This document shows, in pieces, positions 1 to 12,603 of a stretch of 64,000 nucleotides of DNA. Source of the stretch: Turnera subulata (lineage: Eukaryota; Streptophyta; Magnoliopsida; Malpighiales; Passifloraceae); NCBI GenBank assembly GCA_028386065.3, contig JAKUCV010002209.1:181947-245946 (forward strand), given 5' to 3'. The translations under genes and the position numbers were made by a program. Every line of letters begins with the position of its first letter. The stretch's first letter is position 1. Under the pieces are notes generated by a model. That model saw only the letters and a program-made list of their open reading frames with translations, was not told the origin of the DNA and did not search any database.

Positions 1-252
1 CCCGAGGTTCATCCCCTCTTTGCCCTTTTTAAGGCTTAAAGGGTACAACTTGAATTACATGCCCCTTAAATTATCCTTCTTTTCCCTTGTGCAAAGCTGA
101 TTGTAGTGTTGTCAACATGTAGGTGATCAAATCTCTGAGAACCCACGAACATCTTCGCCGTCTTGTGTTAGTTTAACGATCCTGCTGTAGTCTATTTACA
201 TCAATTCATAATTTGGTTCCGTTTTTAATTGTTCCGTCGGGTGTTTTTGTAG

Positions 253-493
253 TTACATTTCTTGCAACCCGGAGACCTTGATGGCAAATGCCATTGAACT
301 CTGCACACCATCTTCCGAAGAAAGCAAGAAAGGGAATAACAGGGCGTGGAGGAAGATGGGTAATGCTGGTTTGGCAAGGCACAGAGCAAAGTCTATGCCC
401 ATGTCAGAGCCTTTCCGACCTGTGAAAGCCATGGCTGTTGATCTTTTTCCTCACTCTGCGCATTGTGAAATGGTGATGCTCCTGGAGAGGTAA
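253..493 (+). CDS. Terminal exon of tRNA (uracil-5-)-methyltransferase, TRM2/TrmA-like (CCCH zinc finger 24-like)
   Basis: Only the last exon of a gene that begins left of the window. An acceptor AG at 251-252 opens the exon one base before a codon boundary, so the first codon is split with the upstream exon. The frame runs to TAA at 491-493 and encodes about 80 residues. It starts with YISCNPETL, the motif typical of the C-terminal SAM-methyltransferase domain of TrmA/TRM2 enzymes, which make 5-methyluridine at tRNA position 54. The tail, containing RHRAKSMPMSEPFRPVKAM and ending HCEMVMLLER, resembles what I remember of plant homologues annotated as zinc finger CCCH domain-containing protein 24. 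The zinc finger, TRAM-like and catalytic parts lie outside the window. Family assignment is fairly secure; the enzymatic role comes from the family, not from this fragment. Confidence 0.75.
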
Positions 494-3400
494 AAATATT
501 GTCCGGGTAAACCTAACCTAGTCGCAGATGTTGATGACAACGAAATGCTGATGGCTTTGATAATGATGTTTAAAATTGAATTTTTGATAGGGAGTTTCAC
601 TTTGTTTCTGTTCTTGTTCTTGTTTAAGTTTCTCAATTTTGGAATTACTCGCTGTGTTTATATTGGAGTGCCTTACCGAAAGTTTCCAGTCTTGAAGCAA
701 AGCCCATGATACGCATGGTTTATAAAAAGATCAGATAATATACTTCATTCCCTCGAGAAAACTCAAAACACACATTAGCGATAGTTTTTACTTGTATGCC
801 GGTATTGATCCAGCTTTAGGGTTAATTGAATTCAGTTCAAATTCCATTACACAAATCAATGGGACGTGCTATATGCGTAGAAGTTTCTCAATTTAAAAAA
901 AAAAAGAGCATCACCACAATTGGCTGCTAAAATTAGTCGTTCTCTAAATGTACTGTTATTTCTTAAAAATTTTAGTCAGTGTAGTATTAAAAGTTAATTG
1001 TGGTAAACTTTTAAGATGATAGTCATTGTATATACGCAGATAAATAAAGGATAATATTAATAATGCAGTATTCTTTTTCTTGTCATGCTTGTTGAATAAG
1101 CATTGAATCCATTATTCTTTTTAAAGTCTTTAGTAACTGTTATATTGTAAGAATCATTTTAATTTTTGGTATGGGAAAAAATTAGTTGATAGCATTCTTT
1201 TTTTTTTGGCATAAGCCACATTTTTTTTGTACAAATAACATTGTAAGTTAAAAGGATGGTATAAATGAAATTTTCATCATTTTCAAAATTATGTTATCAC
1301 GAAGATTATTTACGTGTATTTATTTGTTTCAGTGGAGTAATAATTACCGTCGAATTATTTTACGAAAACTGAATGTAAATTTATACGAAAACTATATTTT
1401 CTTTCAAATAAAACAAAGTTCTACTCTAAAACATTGTGCAAAAACTCTCTAAAACCTCTAACAAATGCTTCAGACTTTGTTTTTTTTTTTTCTACGAATG
1501 AAAAAAAAAAGACAAAATGAGATGGCAATACTCCAAAATTTCAGATAGTCACTCATGATGTGATTGACAACGGAACCAAGACGGAAAGTTAAATAGTTAT
1601 TAATACTAAGTTAAATAGTTATTAATACTTCCTTTCATGGAAGGACCTTTAGGAATGATAGATAATCACATGTCTTTATAAAACCATCCATCTTAACAAA
1701 TAACAATGCTGTGTTACTAGGGATGTTAATTCTAAATAATATTATGTTGTAAAAAAAGATTATAACCATAATCTAACTAAATCCAAATTTCAAGCCCATC
1801 TATTACACGGGGGAGCCCGAGGCAAAGCGAAGGATTTAGCTATAGCATGGGTTGATGTTTTTTTTTTTGGTACATAAATATCCTAAACACTTAGTAGGAT
1901 CAAATTCCTGAACTGAAATTCAAGATAGAAGAGAGATGCTAGTGTTGGCTATTGTCGATTGGTAATATTATGATGATTTGGCAAGTGCGGGAAGAAATGT
2001 GTCAACGCACAACAGGAATTACGTATAGCCCACTCAGGAATAACACAATAGTATCTAAATAAACTAAAGTGACTATGATGTGATAGGTTGTCTGAAAATT
2101 AAAGTTGCGATAATGTTTTCATATCTCGAGTTTTTTTAACTGGAAAAAGGGTTGAACTGTACATTTTTTTTAAAAAATTATAGTCTTAATAATTGTTTGA
2201 AAATTAATTGGATTGGAACAGACATTCCAGCAATTTTCAAAGTAATTTGTATTTCGGTTGGAGGTCAAATGCGTCAACGCCATCTAATAGAAGAATCAGA
2301 TAAAGGTGATAATATTTGATTTGAACAGCTTTTTTAAAAAAAACAAAAAGAATTATGTTTTACCTGGTAATAAAATAAAACTCAAACCAAGTGAAGCGGG
2401 AGATGAGATTTGCGAGGATTGTGGAGCCTTCTTCTTTAATGGATTTTTGACAGGAGTTGTCCTTTTCCATTTCTTAGCCGCAGAAGCACGTTTCACTTGG
2501 TCCACCCACTATATACTTCTCCTTTTTTCTTCTTCTTTCTGCTGTGTCTCACAGAAAAAGATAGTGATGAGTGATGACTCTACATACATCTGTTACTTGT
2601 AAGTAATTAAGCAAATGAGACTTATAAACAAAATGGCAGCAGATTATTATATATATGTTGGACCGGAATAGACCTAACTTAATTATTTGTTTCTAACAAA
2701 AAGAATAGACCTAATTTCTGTTTTAGTGACACAAACCTTTTTCATTGTCTTGTGCATAACAAGAATGATAATAGAGACAGAGTATATAGCATCATTAACG
2801 AATGCCAAGCACAGTAATAATTATACCATGAGCACCACAAAGTCCAACCAACTTTTTTTAGTGATGGAAGTTTTAGTGTTCTCTATATCTATCCCTCCTC
2901 TAATATCATCAATATATGCGCCACGTTGCTTTGCTCTTTGATTATTCTGTATTATGTGCCACTTTTCCTTGGCCCCCCATATGCTACTACCATTTCGGGT
3001 AATCTGGTCTGCCATAAATTTCTTTACCATAATTAAGGCATGAGATAACTAGTGCTACTAGTACTACCTCCATCAGGACTCACAACTACGAAGTTCTTTT
3101 TTCCTTGTAATATAAAGACATGCAACGTTTCATCACTCACTTCAAAGTTTTAGACACAACTAACAAGTACGAGAAGATTTAAAGGGATATATAGCTAACT
3201 AATTTTGAAAGAATAGTAAAGGAATTGACACAAACACTAGCTAAATGGAATGAAGCTAAACACAAGAGAATATCTATCTGGGAAGACGAAAGGAAAACAG
3301 GACAGGGACCCAGTTTGGTAGGAAATTTAGGCAGCTGATCCGTATAGCAGTACTGATATTACATACACATGTACCTATATAGTCATATTAATGGAGTTGT

Positions 3401-3892
3401 ATAGGTGGAAGGGAGAGGTGTAGTAGCAGAAACCAGTAGGAGTGGCATTTTTTTTTGTAGGCCATACCGAGTCTATAGCTACGTACCCACCACCTTTTGC
3501 CACTAAATATGAAATGAAGACCCAATTTAAGAAAAACCAGTGAAGTCCATCATCCTTCATTCACTACTTACTGCCCTACCTGCCAATCCATCCATCCTAT
3601 CATTCCCCGCTAGCTAATTACCTTATTTTTATATTCATTATGCCTCTGTTCCCCATCCCACACTTCTCAAGAAAGCAAAGAAATTAGGCGCATACCTAGC
3701 TGGTGCCATCATTACTATCTTTTCTCTTTTAATTTTCTTACTCTCCCTATATCTCTCCACTTACATATTATTCTCTCCATTGAGTTTGGATCAAGTTCTT
3801 ACTTACTTTTTCATTCCAGTCTGCCCAAGAGGGTAGCTAGGGGGATATAGTTAGGAGTTGTTGTTTCTGTTATATAGGCTGGACTGGAGAGG
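494..3892. other. Gene-poor AT-rich intergenic region
   Basis: This holds the 3' UTR of the methyltransferase exon and, at its right end, the promoter and 5' UTR of the RINGv gene. It is AT-rich with many A and T runs. Short open frames (for example 2306-2602 and 2687-2941) show no recognisable family, no splice support and composition like the background. A 22-bp unit is directly duplicated at 1587-1630. I see no RNA gene or intact transposon. Confidence 0.6.
1587..1630. repeat. 22-bp tandem duplication
   Basis: The unit beginning AGTTAAATAGTTATTAATAC at 1587 is repeated immediately at 1609 with near identity. It looks like a replication-slippage duplication in non-coding DNA. Confidence 0.8.
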
Positions 3893-6800
3893 ATGGAGAC
3901 CGAAGAGAAGTCTGTGAATGAGGTGCATGATGTCTGTGGCTCAAGCCAAATTCAAGTGGCTGGCAGTAGTACTACTACTAGTAGTTCTAGTCCTCTTCAA
4001 AAGGTATATATATCTTCTCCGGTTGTCTTATATTCTGTTTCTTTTCTTTGTCTAACCAGTCAGCCAGCAATTAATGAGGTGTGGGAGCTGTATGATAATT
4101 ATCATGCATAGTTTTCCATAATCAAATTTCGAATCAGTAGTAAAGGTACTATATACTTAACCATGAATATATGCTAGCTACCAATGAAGGGAGATATGGT
4201 GGGACTAGTTTAGCCATAAAACTGTATGGAAGTTGGTAAATTCCAGGTTGTGCCTTTGGTTAGAACATGCCAGTCTTAATTACAAGCTAGCATATGTTCA
4301 TCTAGATTTTGCATCGCTAAAAGAGTTTTATGTATAGATATTGAACATTTTGTAACAATTAATGGATGAACCAATTTGTATAATTGAATCATGACATCTT
4401 GGGAATCACTGAGGAAATAAGAAACATTATGAGATGTCATCAATCACTTGAGTCCCTGCAGGGTTGGCCTCTGACCGTGATATATATCAGCAATTCTACA
4501 TGATAGCAACGTAGATTTTGGGAAAAAGTTATAGCTACTTATGCTTTTCTCCAAGTTTTCCCATCCCCTGGCAACTTCATTGGAGGTGCCTGGGTCCAGT
4601 GCTGGAAATTTCTTGGGGAATGTGGATTTGAAGCATGAACATCCACATGATGCATGAAGCATTAATCCATACTTGATCTGAATTAATAACCAAATCTCAC
4701 GGTAACCAAGCATGTGCGTCAGCACTTAATCTTGTGAATGAGAAAATTAAACTTCTTCTTCTGGTCAAGTCCTAGATTTGATTCAAAGCTCAATTGGTTT
4801 GCGGTACGTCTTTAAAAGAAGATGTAACAGTTAACTGTGTCTTGTCATGAGTATTGCTCATTTGTTTGTCCAATTGTGAGTTTCACCTGCTTGCATTTCC
4901 CCATCTCCATTAATACTTATAGATTCCGTGGTGCTATGTTTATTTATGTTCCTTTACTGAGATGATCAGCTGAGGATGTACGTATTGAAAGTTGAAACAA
5001 TAATATGCTAGTCTGAGAAAATCATTTTAAAAAAAATCTTTAAAAATTTCTGCATATGCTCTTTTGCTCAATTGTCTATGTTTCTTGTTCTTGTTTTAGA
5101 AACAGGAGGACGAAGACTCGATAAAGATAGTGGAAGAAACCGATCAGGTTCAGCACTGGAAGCGAAGAAACCTTTTTCTAGATATACCCTCAAGAACATT
5201 AGAAGACTCAAGCCCCCAGGATTCCGTGGTAATAAAGATTGCCCCAACACCAAGTCCAACTCCCAGGAAAGTAAATTTTCTCTTGACACCTAATTCGGCC
5301 GAGGCAAGAGCCAGTGGTTCACCTGGCCTCTCCTCAACTAAACCAAAGTCATCCTTGAAGGCTCTCTTGCCCAAGCTTAGCTTCAAGTCTCGAATCTCTA
5401 CCTTGGATGCTGCCGAGAAGGCTGCCAATGTGGCTCTGCCTCTGCCTCCGGAGTCTTCATCTACAACGCCACGAGAGAAACCTTCCATATCAAGGTCATT
5501 GTCACTCTCCAAGATCTTCACCCCTAGGATTAAGAGAGCATCCTCACTTCCTGTCTCTCCTCTTGCAAAGACTATTCCAGACTCTGCATGTGGAGGAAAC
5601 TCCGGTGGTATACTCAGTTCAACTGTAAGTTTGTCTTCATTACATGGATAATATGATCAAAGAAAGTTGACTGCCACTTGTTCTATTATATATATATATG
5701 GCCAATTCCAAGTACATATATATTTATACCATTGCTGTCAGCTTATTGTTATCACCTGTTCTTCTAGTTCTTTCCACATTAAGTTTATTGTTTCATTGAT
5801 GCTTACTGGCCATTGTGCATAGCTTATTGCTCTTCTAGCAAGTACTTTTGCATACATGCTTTAAAAATTTCGTAATCTCTACCTCTCGTTTCTGCAGATA
5901 AAAGTAGCGCATTACCAGATAGCTCGCTCCCTATCTGTCCCCGTTAACAACAAAGAAAGAAGTCTAAAGAGAATGGATTCCTTTTTTCGAATGATTCCTT
6001 CAACTCCTCGAATGAAGGAAGGAGATTTGATGGCAAATGCGTCCCCAAGTATTGAATGTGGTACTTTTGCTTCAATCCCGCTACAGACTTGTGTTCTTTA
6101 TATTGTTTGCATCCATCAATGCCTTATCATGTTCATATATGTATACATTGGTTCAGAAAGTATTGATGCTGATGGTGAAGACATACCTGAAGAAGAGGCT
6201 GTTTGTAGAATATGTCTGGTTGAGCTGTGTGAAGGGGGTGAGACCCTGAAGATGGAATGTAGCTGCAAAGGTGAACTGGCCTTGGCCCACCAAGAATGTG
6301 CTGTCAAATGGTTTAGCATCAAAGGAAACAAGACCTGCGATGTTTGTAAGCAAGAGGTTCAGAACCTTCCCGTTACTTTGTTACGCGTCCAAGGTATCTG
6401 TCCTCGAACTAATGGAGCAAGCAGAGGTCTCCAGGGAAATGTTACTGGATACAGGCAAGTTAATAATGATTGGTAATGCTTTATATGCCTTGAAAAAAAT
6501 TTTTAAGTTATTTTCTATCAAGTTGCTGAATAGTACTAATTGTTTTGCTTTGCAAACTCTATCTAGCCCATTTCTGGTGGTGAGCTAACTTTTCATTCCA
6601 CGCTTATCAGGATTTGGCAGGAAGTTCCTGTGCTTGTCATTGTTAGCATGCTTGCGTACTTTTGTTTTCTTGAGCAGCTTCTGGTAAGTTGACCCTCCAA
6701 AAACCAATATTTCCAGTTTTTTCATCTTCATATCTTTTCAATACATCTTTCCTCATGCAGGTTGGAAGAATGGGGACAGGTGCAATTGCTATATCTCTGC

Positions 6801-7918
6801 CCTTCTCTTGCGTATTGGGTCTCCTCTCATCCATGATCTCATCAACCATGGGTATGCAGGCTTTATCCATAAAATGAAAGCGCAAGACATTTTGACTCTT
6901 CTTATACTTGGACATCATTCACATGACTTTATAAATGCAAAAGGAATACTGGTGAAAGACCATCATTCTGGTTTTAGTACACAGGAATCCTAGTTAATCA
7001 CAGGCAATACGCATTTTATGGACTCAGATGGTATAGGTAAAAATTGATTAAGGGCGAGCATTAGCCATACCGAAACAAGCTTAACCACGGAGTTTTGCCT
7101 GATTGTTCTGTTTTATGTTGGGATTGCTTTCCAATAGAATGTTTCTGCTTCTCATTGCTCTAGTTATTCCGTGCAGTGAAGAGGAGGTTTGTTTGGGTTT
7201 ATGCATCAATTCAATTTGCCTTGGTGGTTCTCTTTGCGCATATCTTTTACTCCTTGGTAAGTATGTAATGAACATCCATGGGATCAATTGCTGCATCCCT
7301 TATGAACCAAAAACATGCTCAACTGCACTAGCAGATGATGAAATGGTGATTGTCATGACATTAGAGCATGGGATTTTGGCAAGGAAAGAAAGCGTGTTAT
7401 CCCAAATCCTTTAAGGGTGTCTTGATATCATGCATTTTATGGTCATATAATAAAACTATGCAGAAAATTTGATGTTTAATTTCTCCTTTTAGATTCCAAC
7501 CCTTGATCATGGTCAAGTTTAATACAACTAGTTTGAGACTTACTAGCTCGAGTTTGACCTGCTCTCATTCTGATGTAATGGTTATCTCCATGAACATACA
7601 AATACAAAGCCAATGTAAGTACAAACTGTTGTCCATTCCTCATATTGGTTTTATGGCCTGCAGGTGAATGTCCAAGCAGTTCTGTCAATTCTCTTGGCTA
7701 CATTCGCTGGATTTGGTGTGGCAATGAGTGGGAGTTCAATGCTAGTTGAGTTCTTGAGATGGAGAATAAGATGGCAAGCTCGTCACCAGCAGCAACATGA
7801 CCCTTTTATGATGACAGCACCGGGAAGATTTCCCAGAACTTCAAATCCATCTACTACAGGAACTCAAGACAGCCGCCAGAATGATGCGGAGAATCCAGAA
7901 ACATTGAGTGGGAGTTAA
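3893..7918 (+). CDS. RINGv (RING-CH) E3 ubiquitin ligase, membrane-anchored, MARCH-like
   Basis: Eight exons join in frame: 3893-4003, 5100-5624, 5898-6060, 6157-6454, 6611-6683, 6761-6851, 7177-7256, 7664-7918 (1596 nt, 531 aa). Residues 283-330 form a C4HC3 RINGv finger with ligands C283, C286, C301, C303, H311, C314, C327 and C330; this class recruits E2 enzymes for ubiquitination, usually of membrane proteins. The N-terminal 260 residues are Ser/Pro-rich and probably disordered. After the finger come hydrophobic segments ([69 protein letters not shown]), suggesting several membrane spans and then a polar tail. Oddities: intron 4 has a GC donor (6455), intron 3 is 96 bp with no stop in frame, and exon 2 has two in-frame acceptors 6 nt apart. 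It resembles Arabidopsis At5g60580. Family assignment is strong; substrates are unknown. Confidence 0.9.
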
Positions 7919-9200
7919 AATTGATGTCTCAGTTTGGTGTATACAATAGATAAGTGTATAAATATCAAAAACAGACAAAAAAAGCTGTTTTTGTAACATA
8001 TATACCCTCATATAGGCTCTCATGTTTTTTTTTTTACTTTGAAAGTTTGATGATACAACTCCAAACCCCATAGGATTTAGCCTGCAGCAACAGAACTCGA
8101 TATGCAAAACTGGGGTTAATACGCTCCTTATTCTATTAGTTTTCACCTTTTTTTTTTTTTACTGCTTTAAAGTAAAGACTACAGAGTACACATTAAAAGG
8201 CAAATAGACACATCTCTTATGGCTAGTGCTAAGCTAGTACCATTCTCCAAATGTTTTAAAGATTCTCAATTTCGTTTTACAGTTGTGTACATTGGATTGG
8301 ATCGGTTGTTTGATATTGCGATTCAACCCTGTAAGATTTACTGGCATTACTTTCATGTGATCAAAGTCTCTTGTTTTCATCAAAAAAAAGTCTCTTGTTG
8401 ATCAAAACTGCATAGAATTGTAATCAAAGTCTGATGAACGTAAATGCAGCAATTTCCCGGGTAGGCAACAACAGCAGCCTCTTCTTGCCTTATTTGGCTC
8501 CTCGTCAATTCCATTTACTTCTACTTCTAAATCCGTTTAATTTTTCTCTTTGTTAGGCTTTAAAATTGGGTTGGGGTGATCTCTGTCCGCAGTTCAACGA
8601 GTCAACTCGTCAATTTAACCAAATTTGGAGTCTGGTTCAACCTTTAAATTTTCCTCCTACTTCTAAAATCGCACAAAAAAGGAAAAGAAAAGAACAGAAA
8701 GAAAAGGAGAAACGAGGGCTAGATTCTTACAGGCACGATCAAATTCTCAGTTTTGCCCCTCCCTCCGTTGATTTACTACTAAAAGAGGAAAAGGGAGCGG
8801 AGCGTCCATCTTTTCCACGCAGAAAGTGACTAGCCCCTGTTCTTGACTAGCAGAAAGTAACTCCTTTCTCTTCTGTGTTTTTGTGTCCTCTGGTTTTTTG
8901 ACTGTTGGTTGCGGCTGTGCTTCTGCTTGAGCAAGAGAGAGAGAGAGAGAGAGGCGGGGAGGAGCATGATTGAGATTGTAAGAGCTCCTTTCCTTTCAAA
9001 GTCGCCACCCTGTATATCGCCCCCCTCTTTCCACTGCCTTTTTGAGGTTTCTCTTTCTCTCTTCTTCTTCGAAGTTCATCTACTTGCATTACGCTACTTT
9101 ATTAAATTGTTTTGTTTTTTTTTCTCTCTCTTCCTGCAAAAGCTACTTTGAAGGAGGGAAGCTGTGGAATTAATTGCAGTTGAAGCTACAAGACAAAGTT
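7919..9200. other. Intergenic: RINGv 3' UTR and YrdC-gene promoter/5' UTR
   Basis: There is no supported gene here. The left part is the RINGv 3' UTR. The right part, from about 8560, is purine/pyrimidine-rich and includes a (GA)n microsatellite at about 8934-8953, typical of plant core promoters and leaders. Open frames at 8566-8829 and 8909-9151 are low-complexity and start or end without gene signals. Confidence 0.5.
8934..8953. repeat. (GA)n microsatellite
   Basis: About ten GA dinucleotides in the presumed 5' leader of the YrdC gene. GA/CT tracts are common near plant transcription starts. Confidence 0.85.
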
Positions 9201-12048
9201 ATGAACAAGTTATCACTCCTCACACCCCATCCCCCTCTTCAAGGTGAGACACTCTCTAACCCTCTAATTTCTCAAACGTTATCCCTTCTCCTGACTGGGT
9301 AGTTTTGTTTGATGGCGTTAATTAAAGCCGAACCAAAAAAAAAAAAAAAGCTTCATCCTTTCTACTTTTAGAGTTCTGCAAATTGCTCTAGTGCATTGGA
9401 GTGGGGAGGAACTCATTTGTGTATGGTGGTATTTGGCCCTTTCAGGGATGCCCATCACTAGATTTGCCCCAATTTTGAATCAGAAGAAGAGATTGGGTGT
9501 GGGTTTTGCCAAGAAGATAGCCCTGAGTCTTGAGTCCAGTGGTGAGGATGTTGGAAATAAGTTGGGGGTGGTGCGCCCCGCCAAACAACCTTATGCTCAA
9601 GAAGCAGTTGATGCTCTCAAAGCTGGGAAGGTTATCGCCGTCCCTACCGATACCATTTATGGATTTGCCTGTGATGCTTGGTATGCTGCCTTCATGCATT
9701 TTCTTTCATGTTTTTGTGCTTTTTTCTTTCTGTAAGTGTAATTGGGGTCTGCTGATGCTTCTCTGGCAAATGAAATGGTTTTAACAATTCTATAGAAGAT
9801 GATTTATAAGAAATTTCTCTTGTACGACTTCAAATGTCAAGAATGGTTATGCTTCAGGATTGAAAGTCTTCAAATATTTCAGTTTTTATAGTTCTAGGCA
9901 ACTCCCCTTGCTTCCTTGCATAAGAAATTGCCATTAGTGGGCCCCGGAGTTTCTTAACTTGTTCAATAATTATACATGGACTCAGAGGAACTGACTGTCA
10001 TTTTGTAACTTCTGTATTGAATTCTGTATTTCAATCATGTTACTACTTCATGATTTCCTCTCACATAAAACAGTTCTCTGGAAGCAGTTAATAGGATTTA
10101 TGAGATCAAAGGGCGTTTGCTGACACGCCCTCTTGCAATCTGTGTTGGGGATGTATCAGACATAAACCGGTTTTCTGTCATTGACCATCTGCCTCATGGC
10201 TTGCTCGATTCTCTGCTCCCTGGACCTGTGACGGTTGTGTTAAGGCGAGGTTTGTGATTCATGTCTTCATCCTTTCTGGAAAATAAGCAAGTTATGGTAC
10301 CTTGAATTAAATTTTGTTGAATAATGGAACCATGCATGTGTAGTTCTGTTACTCTAGATATTCAAACTCGTACCATAATATTCTTTTTTGTGTTTGGCTG
10401 TAGTGCCTTTGTAGGTAGCTTTAATCTGTTGAATTCGTCTAAAGTTGTTCTTTGATCATTGGTTGTATTTCAGGGGAATCCAGTGTTCTTGAGAAGTCCT
10501 TGAATCCGGGATTGGACAGCATAGGAGTTCGAGTTCCTGATTCCAACTTCATCAGGGTAATTGCTCATGGTCTGGGAAGTGCAGTGGCTCTGACAAGTGC
10601 AAACCTTAGTGGACAGCCAAGTAGTCTTTGCATCAAAGATTTTGAGAGCCTATGGAAGCATTGTGCATATGTTTATGATGGCGGGGTTCTTCCATCTGGT
10701 CGTGAGGGATCAACAATTGTGGACCTCACTGCAGAAGGAAAGTACAAGATTCTTCGACCTGGAAGGTAATCTCCAATTCATAAGTGATAACAAGAAGTGT
10801 CATATCTACAATGTGATGATCCTTCTTTTTCCCAAGGAAATTTGGGGTCTGTGACTTGCAATTAGGATAAAGCCATAAGACATTCTGATGCATAAGTCAA
10901 TAATATAAATGGTACGTGGCAAAACATTAATAATGTAAACGTTGAATGACCCCAATTGTGGAGATGCCTTTAGGAGAGTGTGCGCTAAAGGTATAATTAA
11001 CTGTATTACCCACCTCGGTCCCTTTTTATATAAATATATGAAGTCTAAATTTGGGGCCATAGGATGTTATAGTTCTTTTATATTTTTTTGAAAAGGAGAA
11101 AGATGAGGCTGTAGTGTAGGTGGCATGAGAAAGCCATTCGAGGCTTGGAGTGTGGTCTCTTCTCTTGGTTGAAGAGAGCTCACACTGGTGGTGTGCATTT
11201 TTTGTGTTTTTAGAACTCTAGTGTGTCCTTTTCCAGTGTCCACTCCATATCTCCTGTAGTTCGTTTCATGTTATATATACTCTAAGCTTCTTAGGTTGCT
11301 TTTTAGGGATTCAAAAGTCAAATGTTGTCCAAATACTATTGTGGAAGGCTATTTTATGGTTGTATCAGAAGCTGCCTAACATTGGTTTAAATGTTTATTG
11401 ACATATGTACATGTGCTTTTGTTTTAGACTTACCAATAATCCTTCTTGAGGGTGTTGGGTCCTGGGAACACACTTCTATAGTTTTGAAGACTTAAGGTCT
11501 TGTGAACAGACTAATTAAAGTTTTTGGAATTCTGGAAATAAGACTTGAGTAGATCTCTGTAAAGGTGGGTTGGAGTACAAGGTCTGATACCTCTTGTTTT
11601 TGACTTTGGGCAAAGTGCCTTGTGGGGTTGTTCCGGAATCTGCAGATTCACATCTTTGCATTGCGGCTTTGCTTTGAGATGCATAAAATCACATAGGACA
11701 GCTCTTGCATACCGTATCTTATCTGATGATGTAGATATTTTGCTTCTGAACTGAAATTGAGTGGATATATTAAGAGTAGATGGAACAACTGAGACCAAAC
11801 TCAAGTTGCTTCTATTTTTTGGAATTCCGTGGTATCAGTCTTTGAAATGCCCCATGTACGCAATATGTTTAGCGTCACTTGTTGTGTCCTATCTTGAGGT
11901 GCTTATTTTTTTACGGCCTAATTGCTTTTGACTTGGTTTTCTGTAGTTTTTCACTTTGAATCTTTTGCTTTGTATTTGCAGTGCGAAGAATGAGACCGTG
12001 AAAATACTTGAAAAATATTCTCTTGTTGAGGAAGCGGGGTCAATTTAA
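9201..12048 (+). CDS. YrdC/TsaC-family threonylcarbamoyl-AMP synthase-like protein
   Basis: Five exons join in frame: 9201-9243, 9446-9680, 10074-10249, 10474-10765, 11982-12048 (813 nt, 270 aa). Family members condense threonine, bicarbonate and ATP into threonylcarbamoyl-AMP for the universal t6A37 tRNA modification. Visible hallmarks are the PTDTIYGF segment (81-88), IYEIKGR (101-107) providing the KxR nucleotide-binding pair, LPGPVTVVLRR, GVRVPDS and TSANLSG (192-198). The first about 45 residues lack acidic residues and carry several Lys/Arg (QKKRLGVGFAKK), which could be an organellar targeting peptide. The chosen ATG at 9201 gives a 43-nt first exon with a good GT donor; the next in-frame ATG (9448) would omit it, so the start is the least certain part. 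It resembles Arabidopsis At5g60590. Intron 4 is long (1.2 kb) with nothing recognisable in it. Confidence 0.87.
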
Positions 12049-12603
12049 AGAGAACACTTGAAGCGAGGTGCCTATAATTGCGCCAAGACTATGCACATGT
12101 CTACTCATTCTGAAGGGAAAACTACCACTGTGCTACAATGGCACTTTGTTTGTGCTTACTATAAATTGCTTGCTTGTTTGCTTGTGCTGGGAATATTTTT
12201 GTATACACGCTGGTTGATGTTTATGGATAGGACATTAGGGCAGGAAAAATTATTACTTGGATCTGTATGCCATGTAAACTCATACCATCTAGCTTTTTGC
12301 TTGATAGCTTTATGGTCATACTATTTTATTTAAGTAAAATACTATTTTCTTTTATCATTTTGTTTTAAAGCTGATCACAATTAGCTTCACTTAGCTTGAT
12401 TTTGCTCCAATCATCGGAATTTTGCTCCCGAATATTTAAATGTAAATTATTCGATTTCTCTTATTGAATTTTTGTCTCTTGCCGAGCCAATACCACACTT
12501 TCACCACCTAATCAAATTTCAGTGTTATTTCCAATAATTCAACTATAGATGATCCACTCTTTTCTCTAACTTGCAATCGTGACTTAATAAAGTTATAATT
12601 CAG
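12049..12603. other. YrdC 3' flank; no helicase N-terminal exons seen
   Basis: AT-rich 3' UTR and spacer. I looked for the Q motif, Walker A and DEAD exons expected upstream of the helicase fragment and found none. Confidence 0.6.

Noticed and set aside
2306..2602. 98-aa open frame upstream of the RINGv gene
   Set aside because: No recognisable domain, composition like the surrounding AT-rich DNA, and no splice partner.
5150..5521. 123-aa minus-strand frame
   Set aside because: Antisense to RINGv exon 2, with no independent signal.
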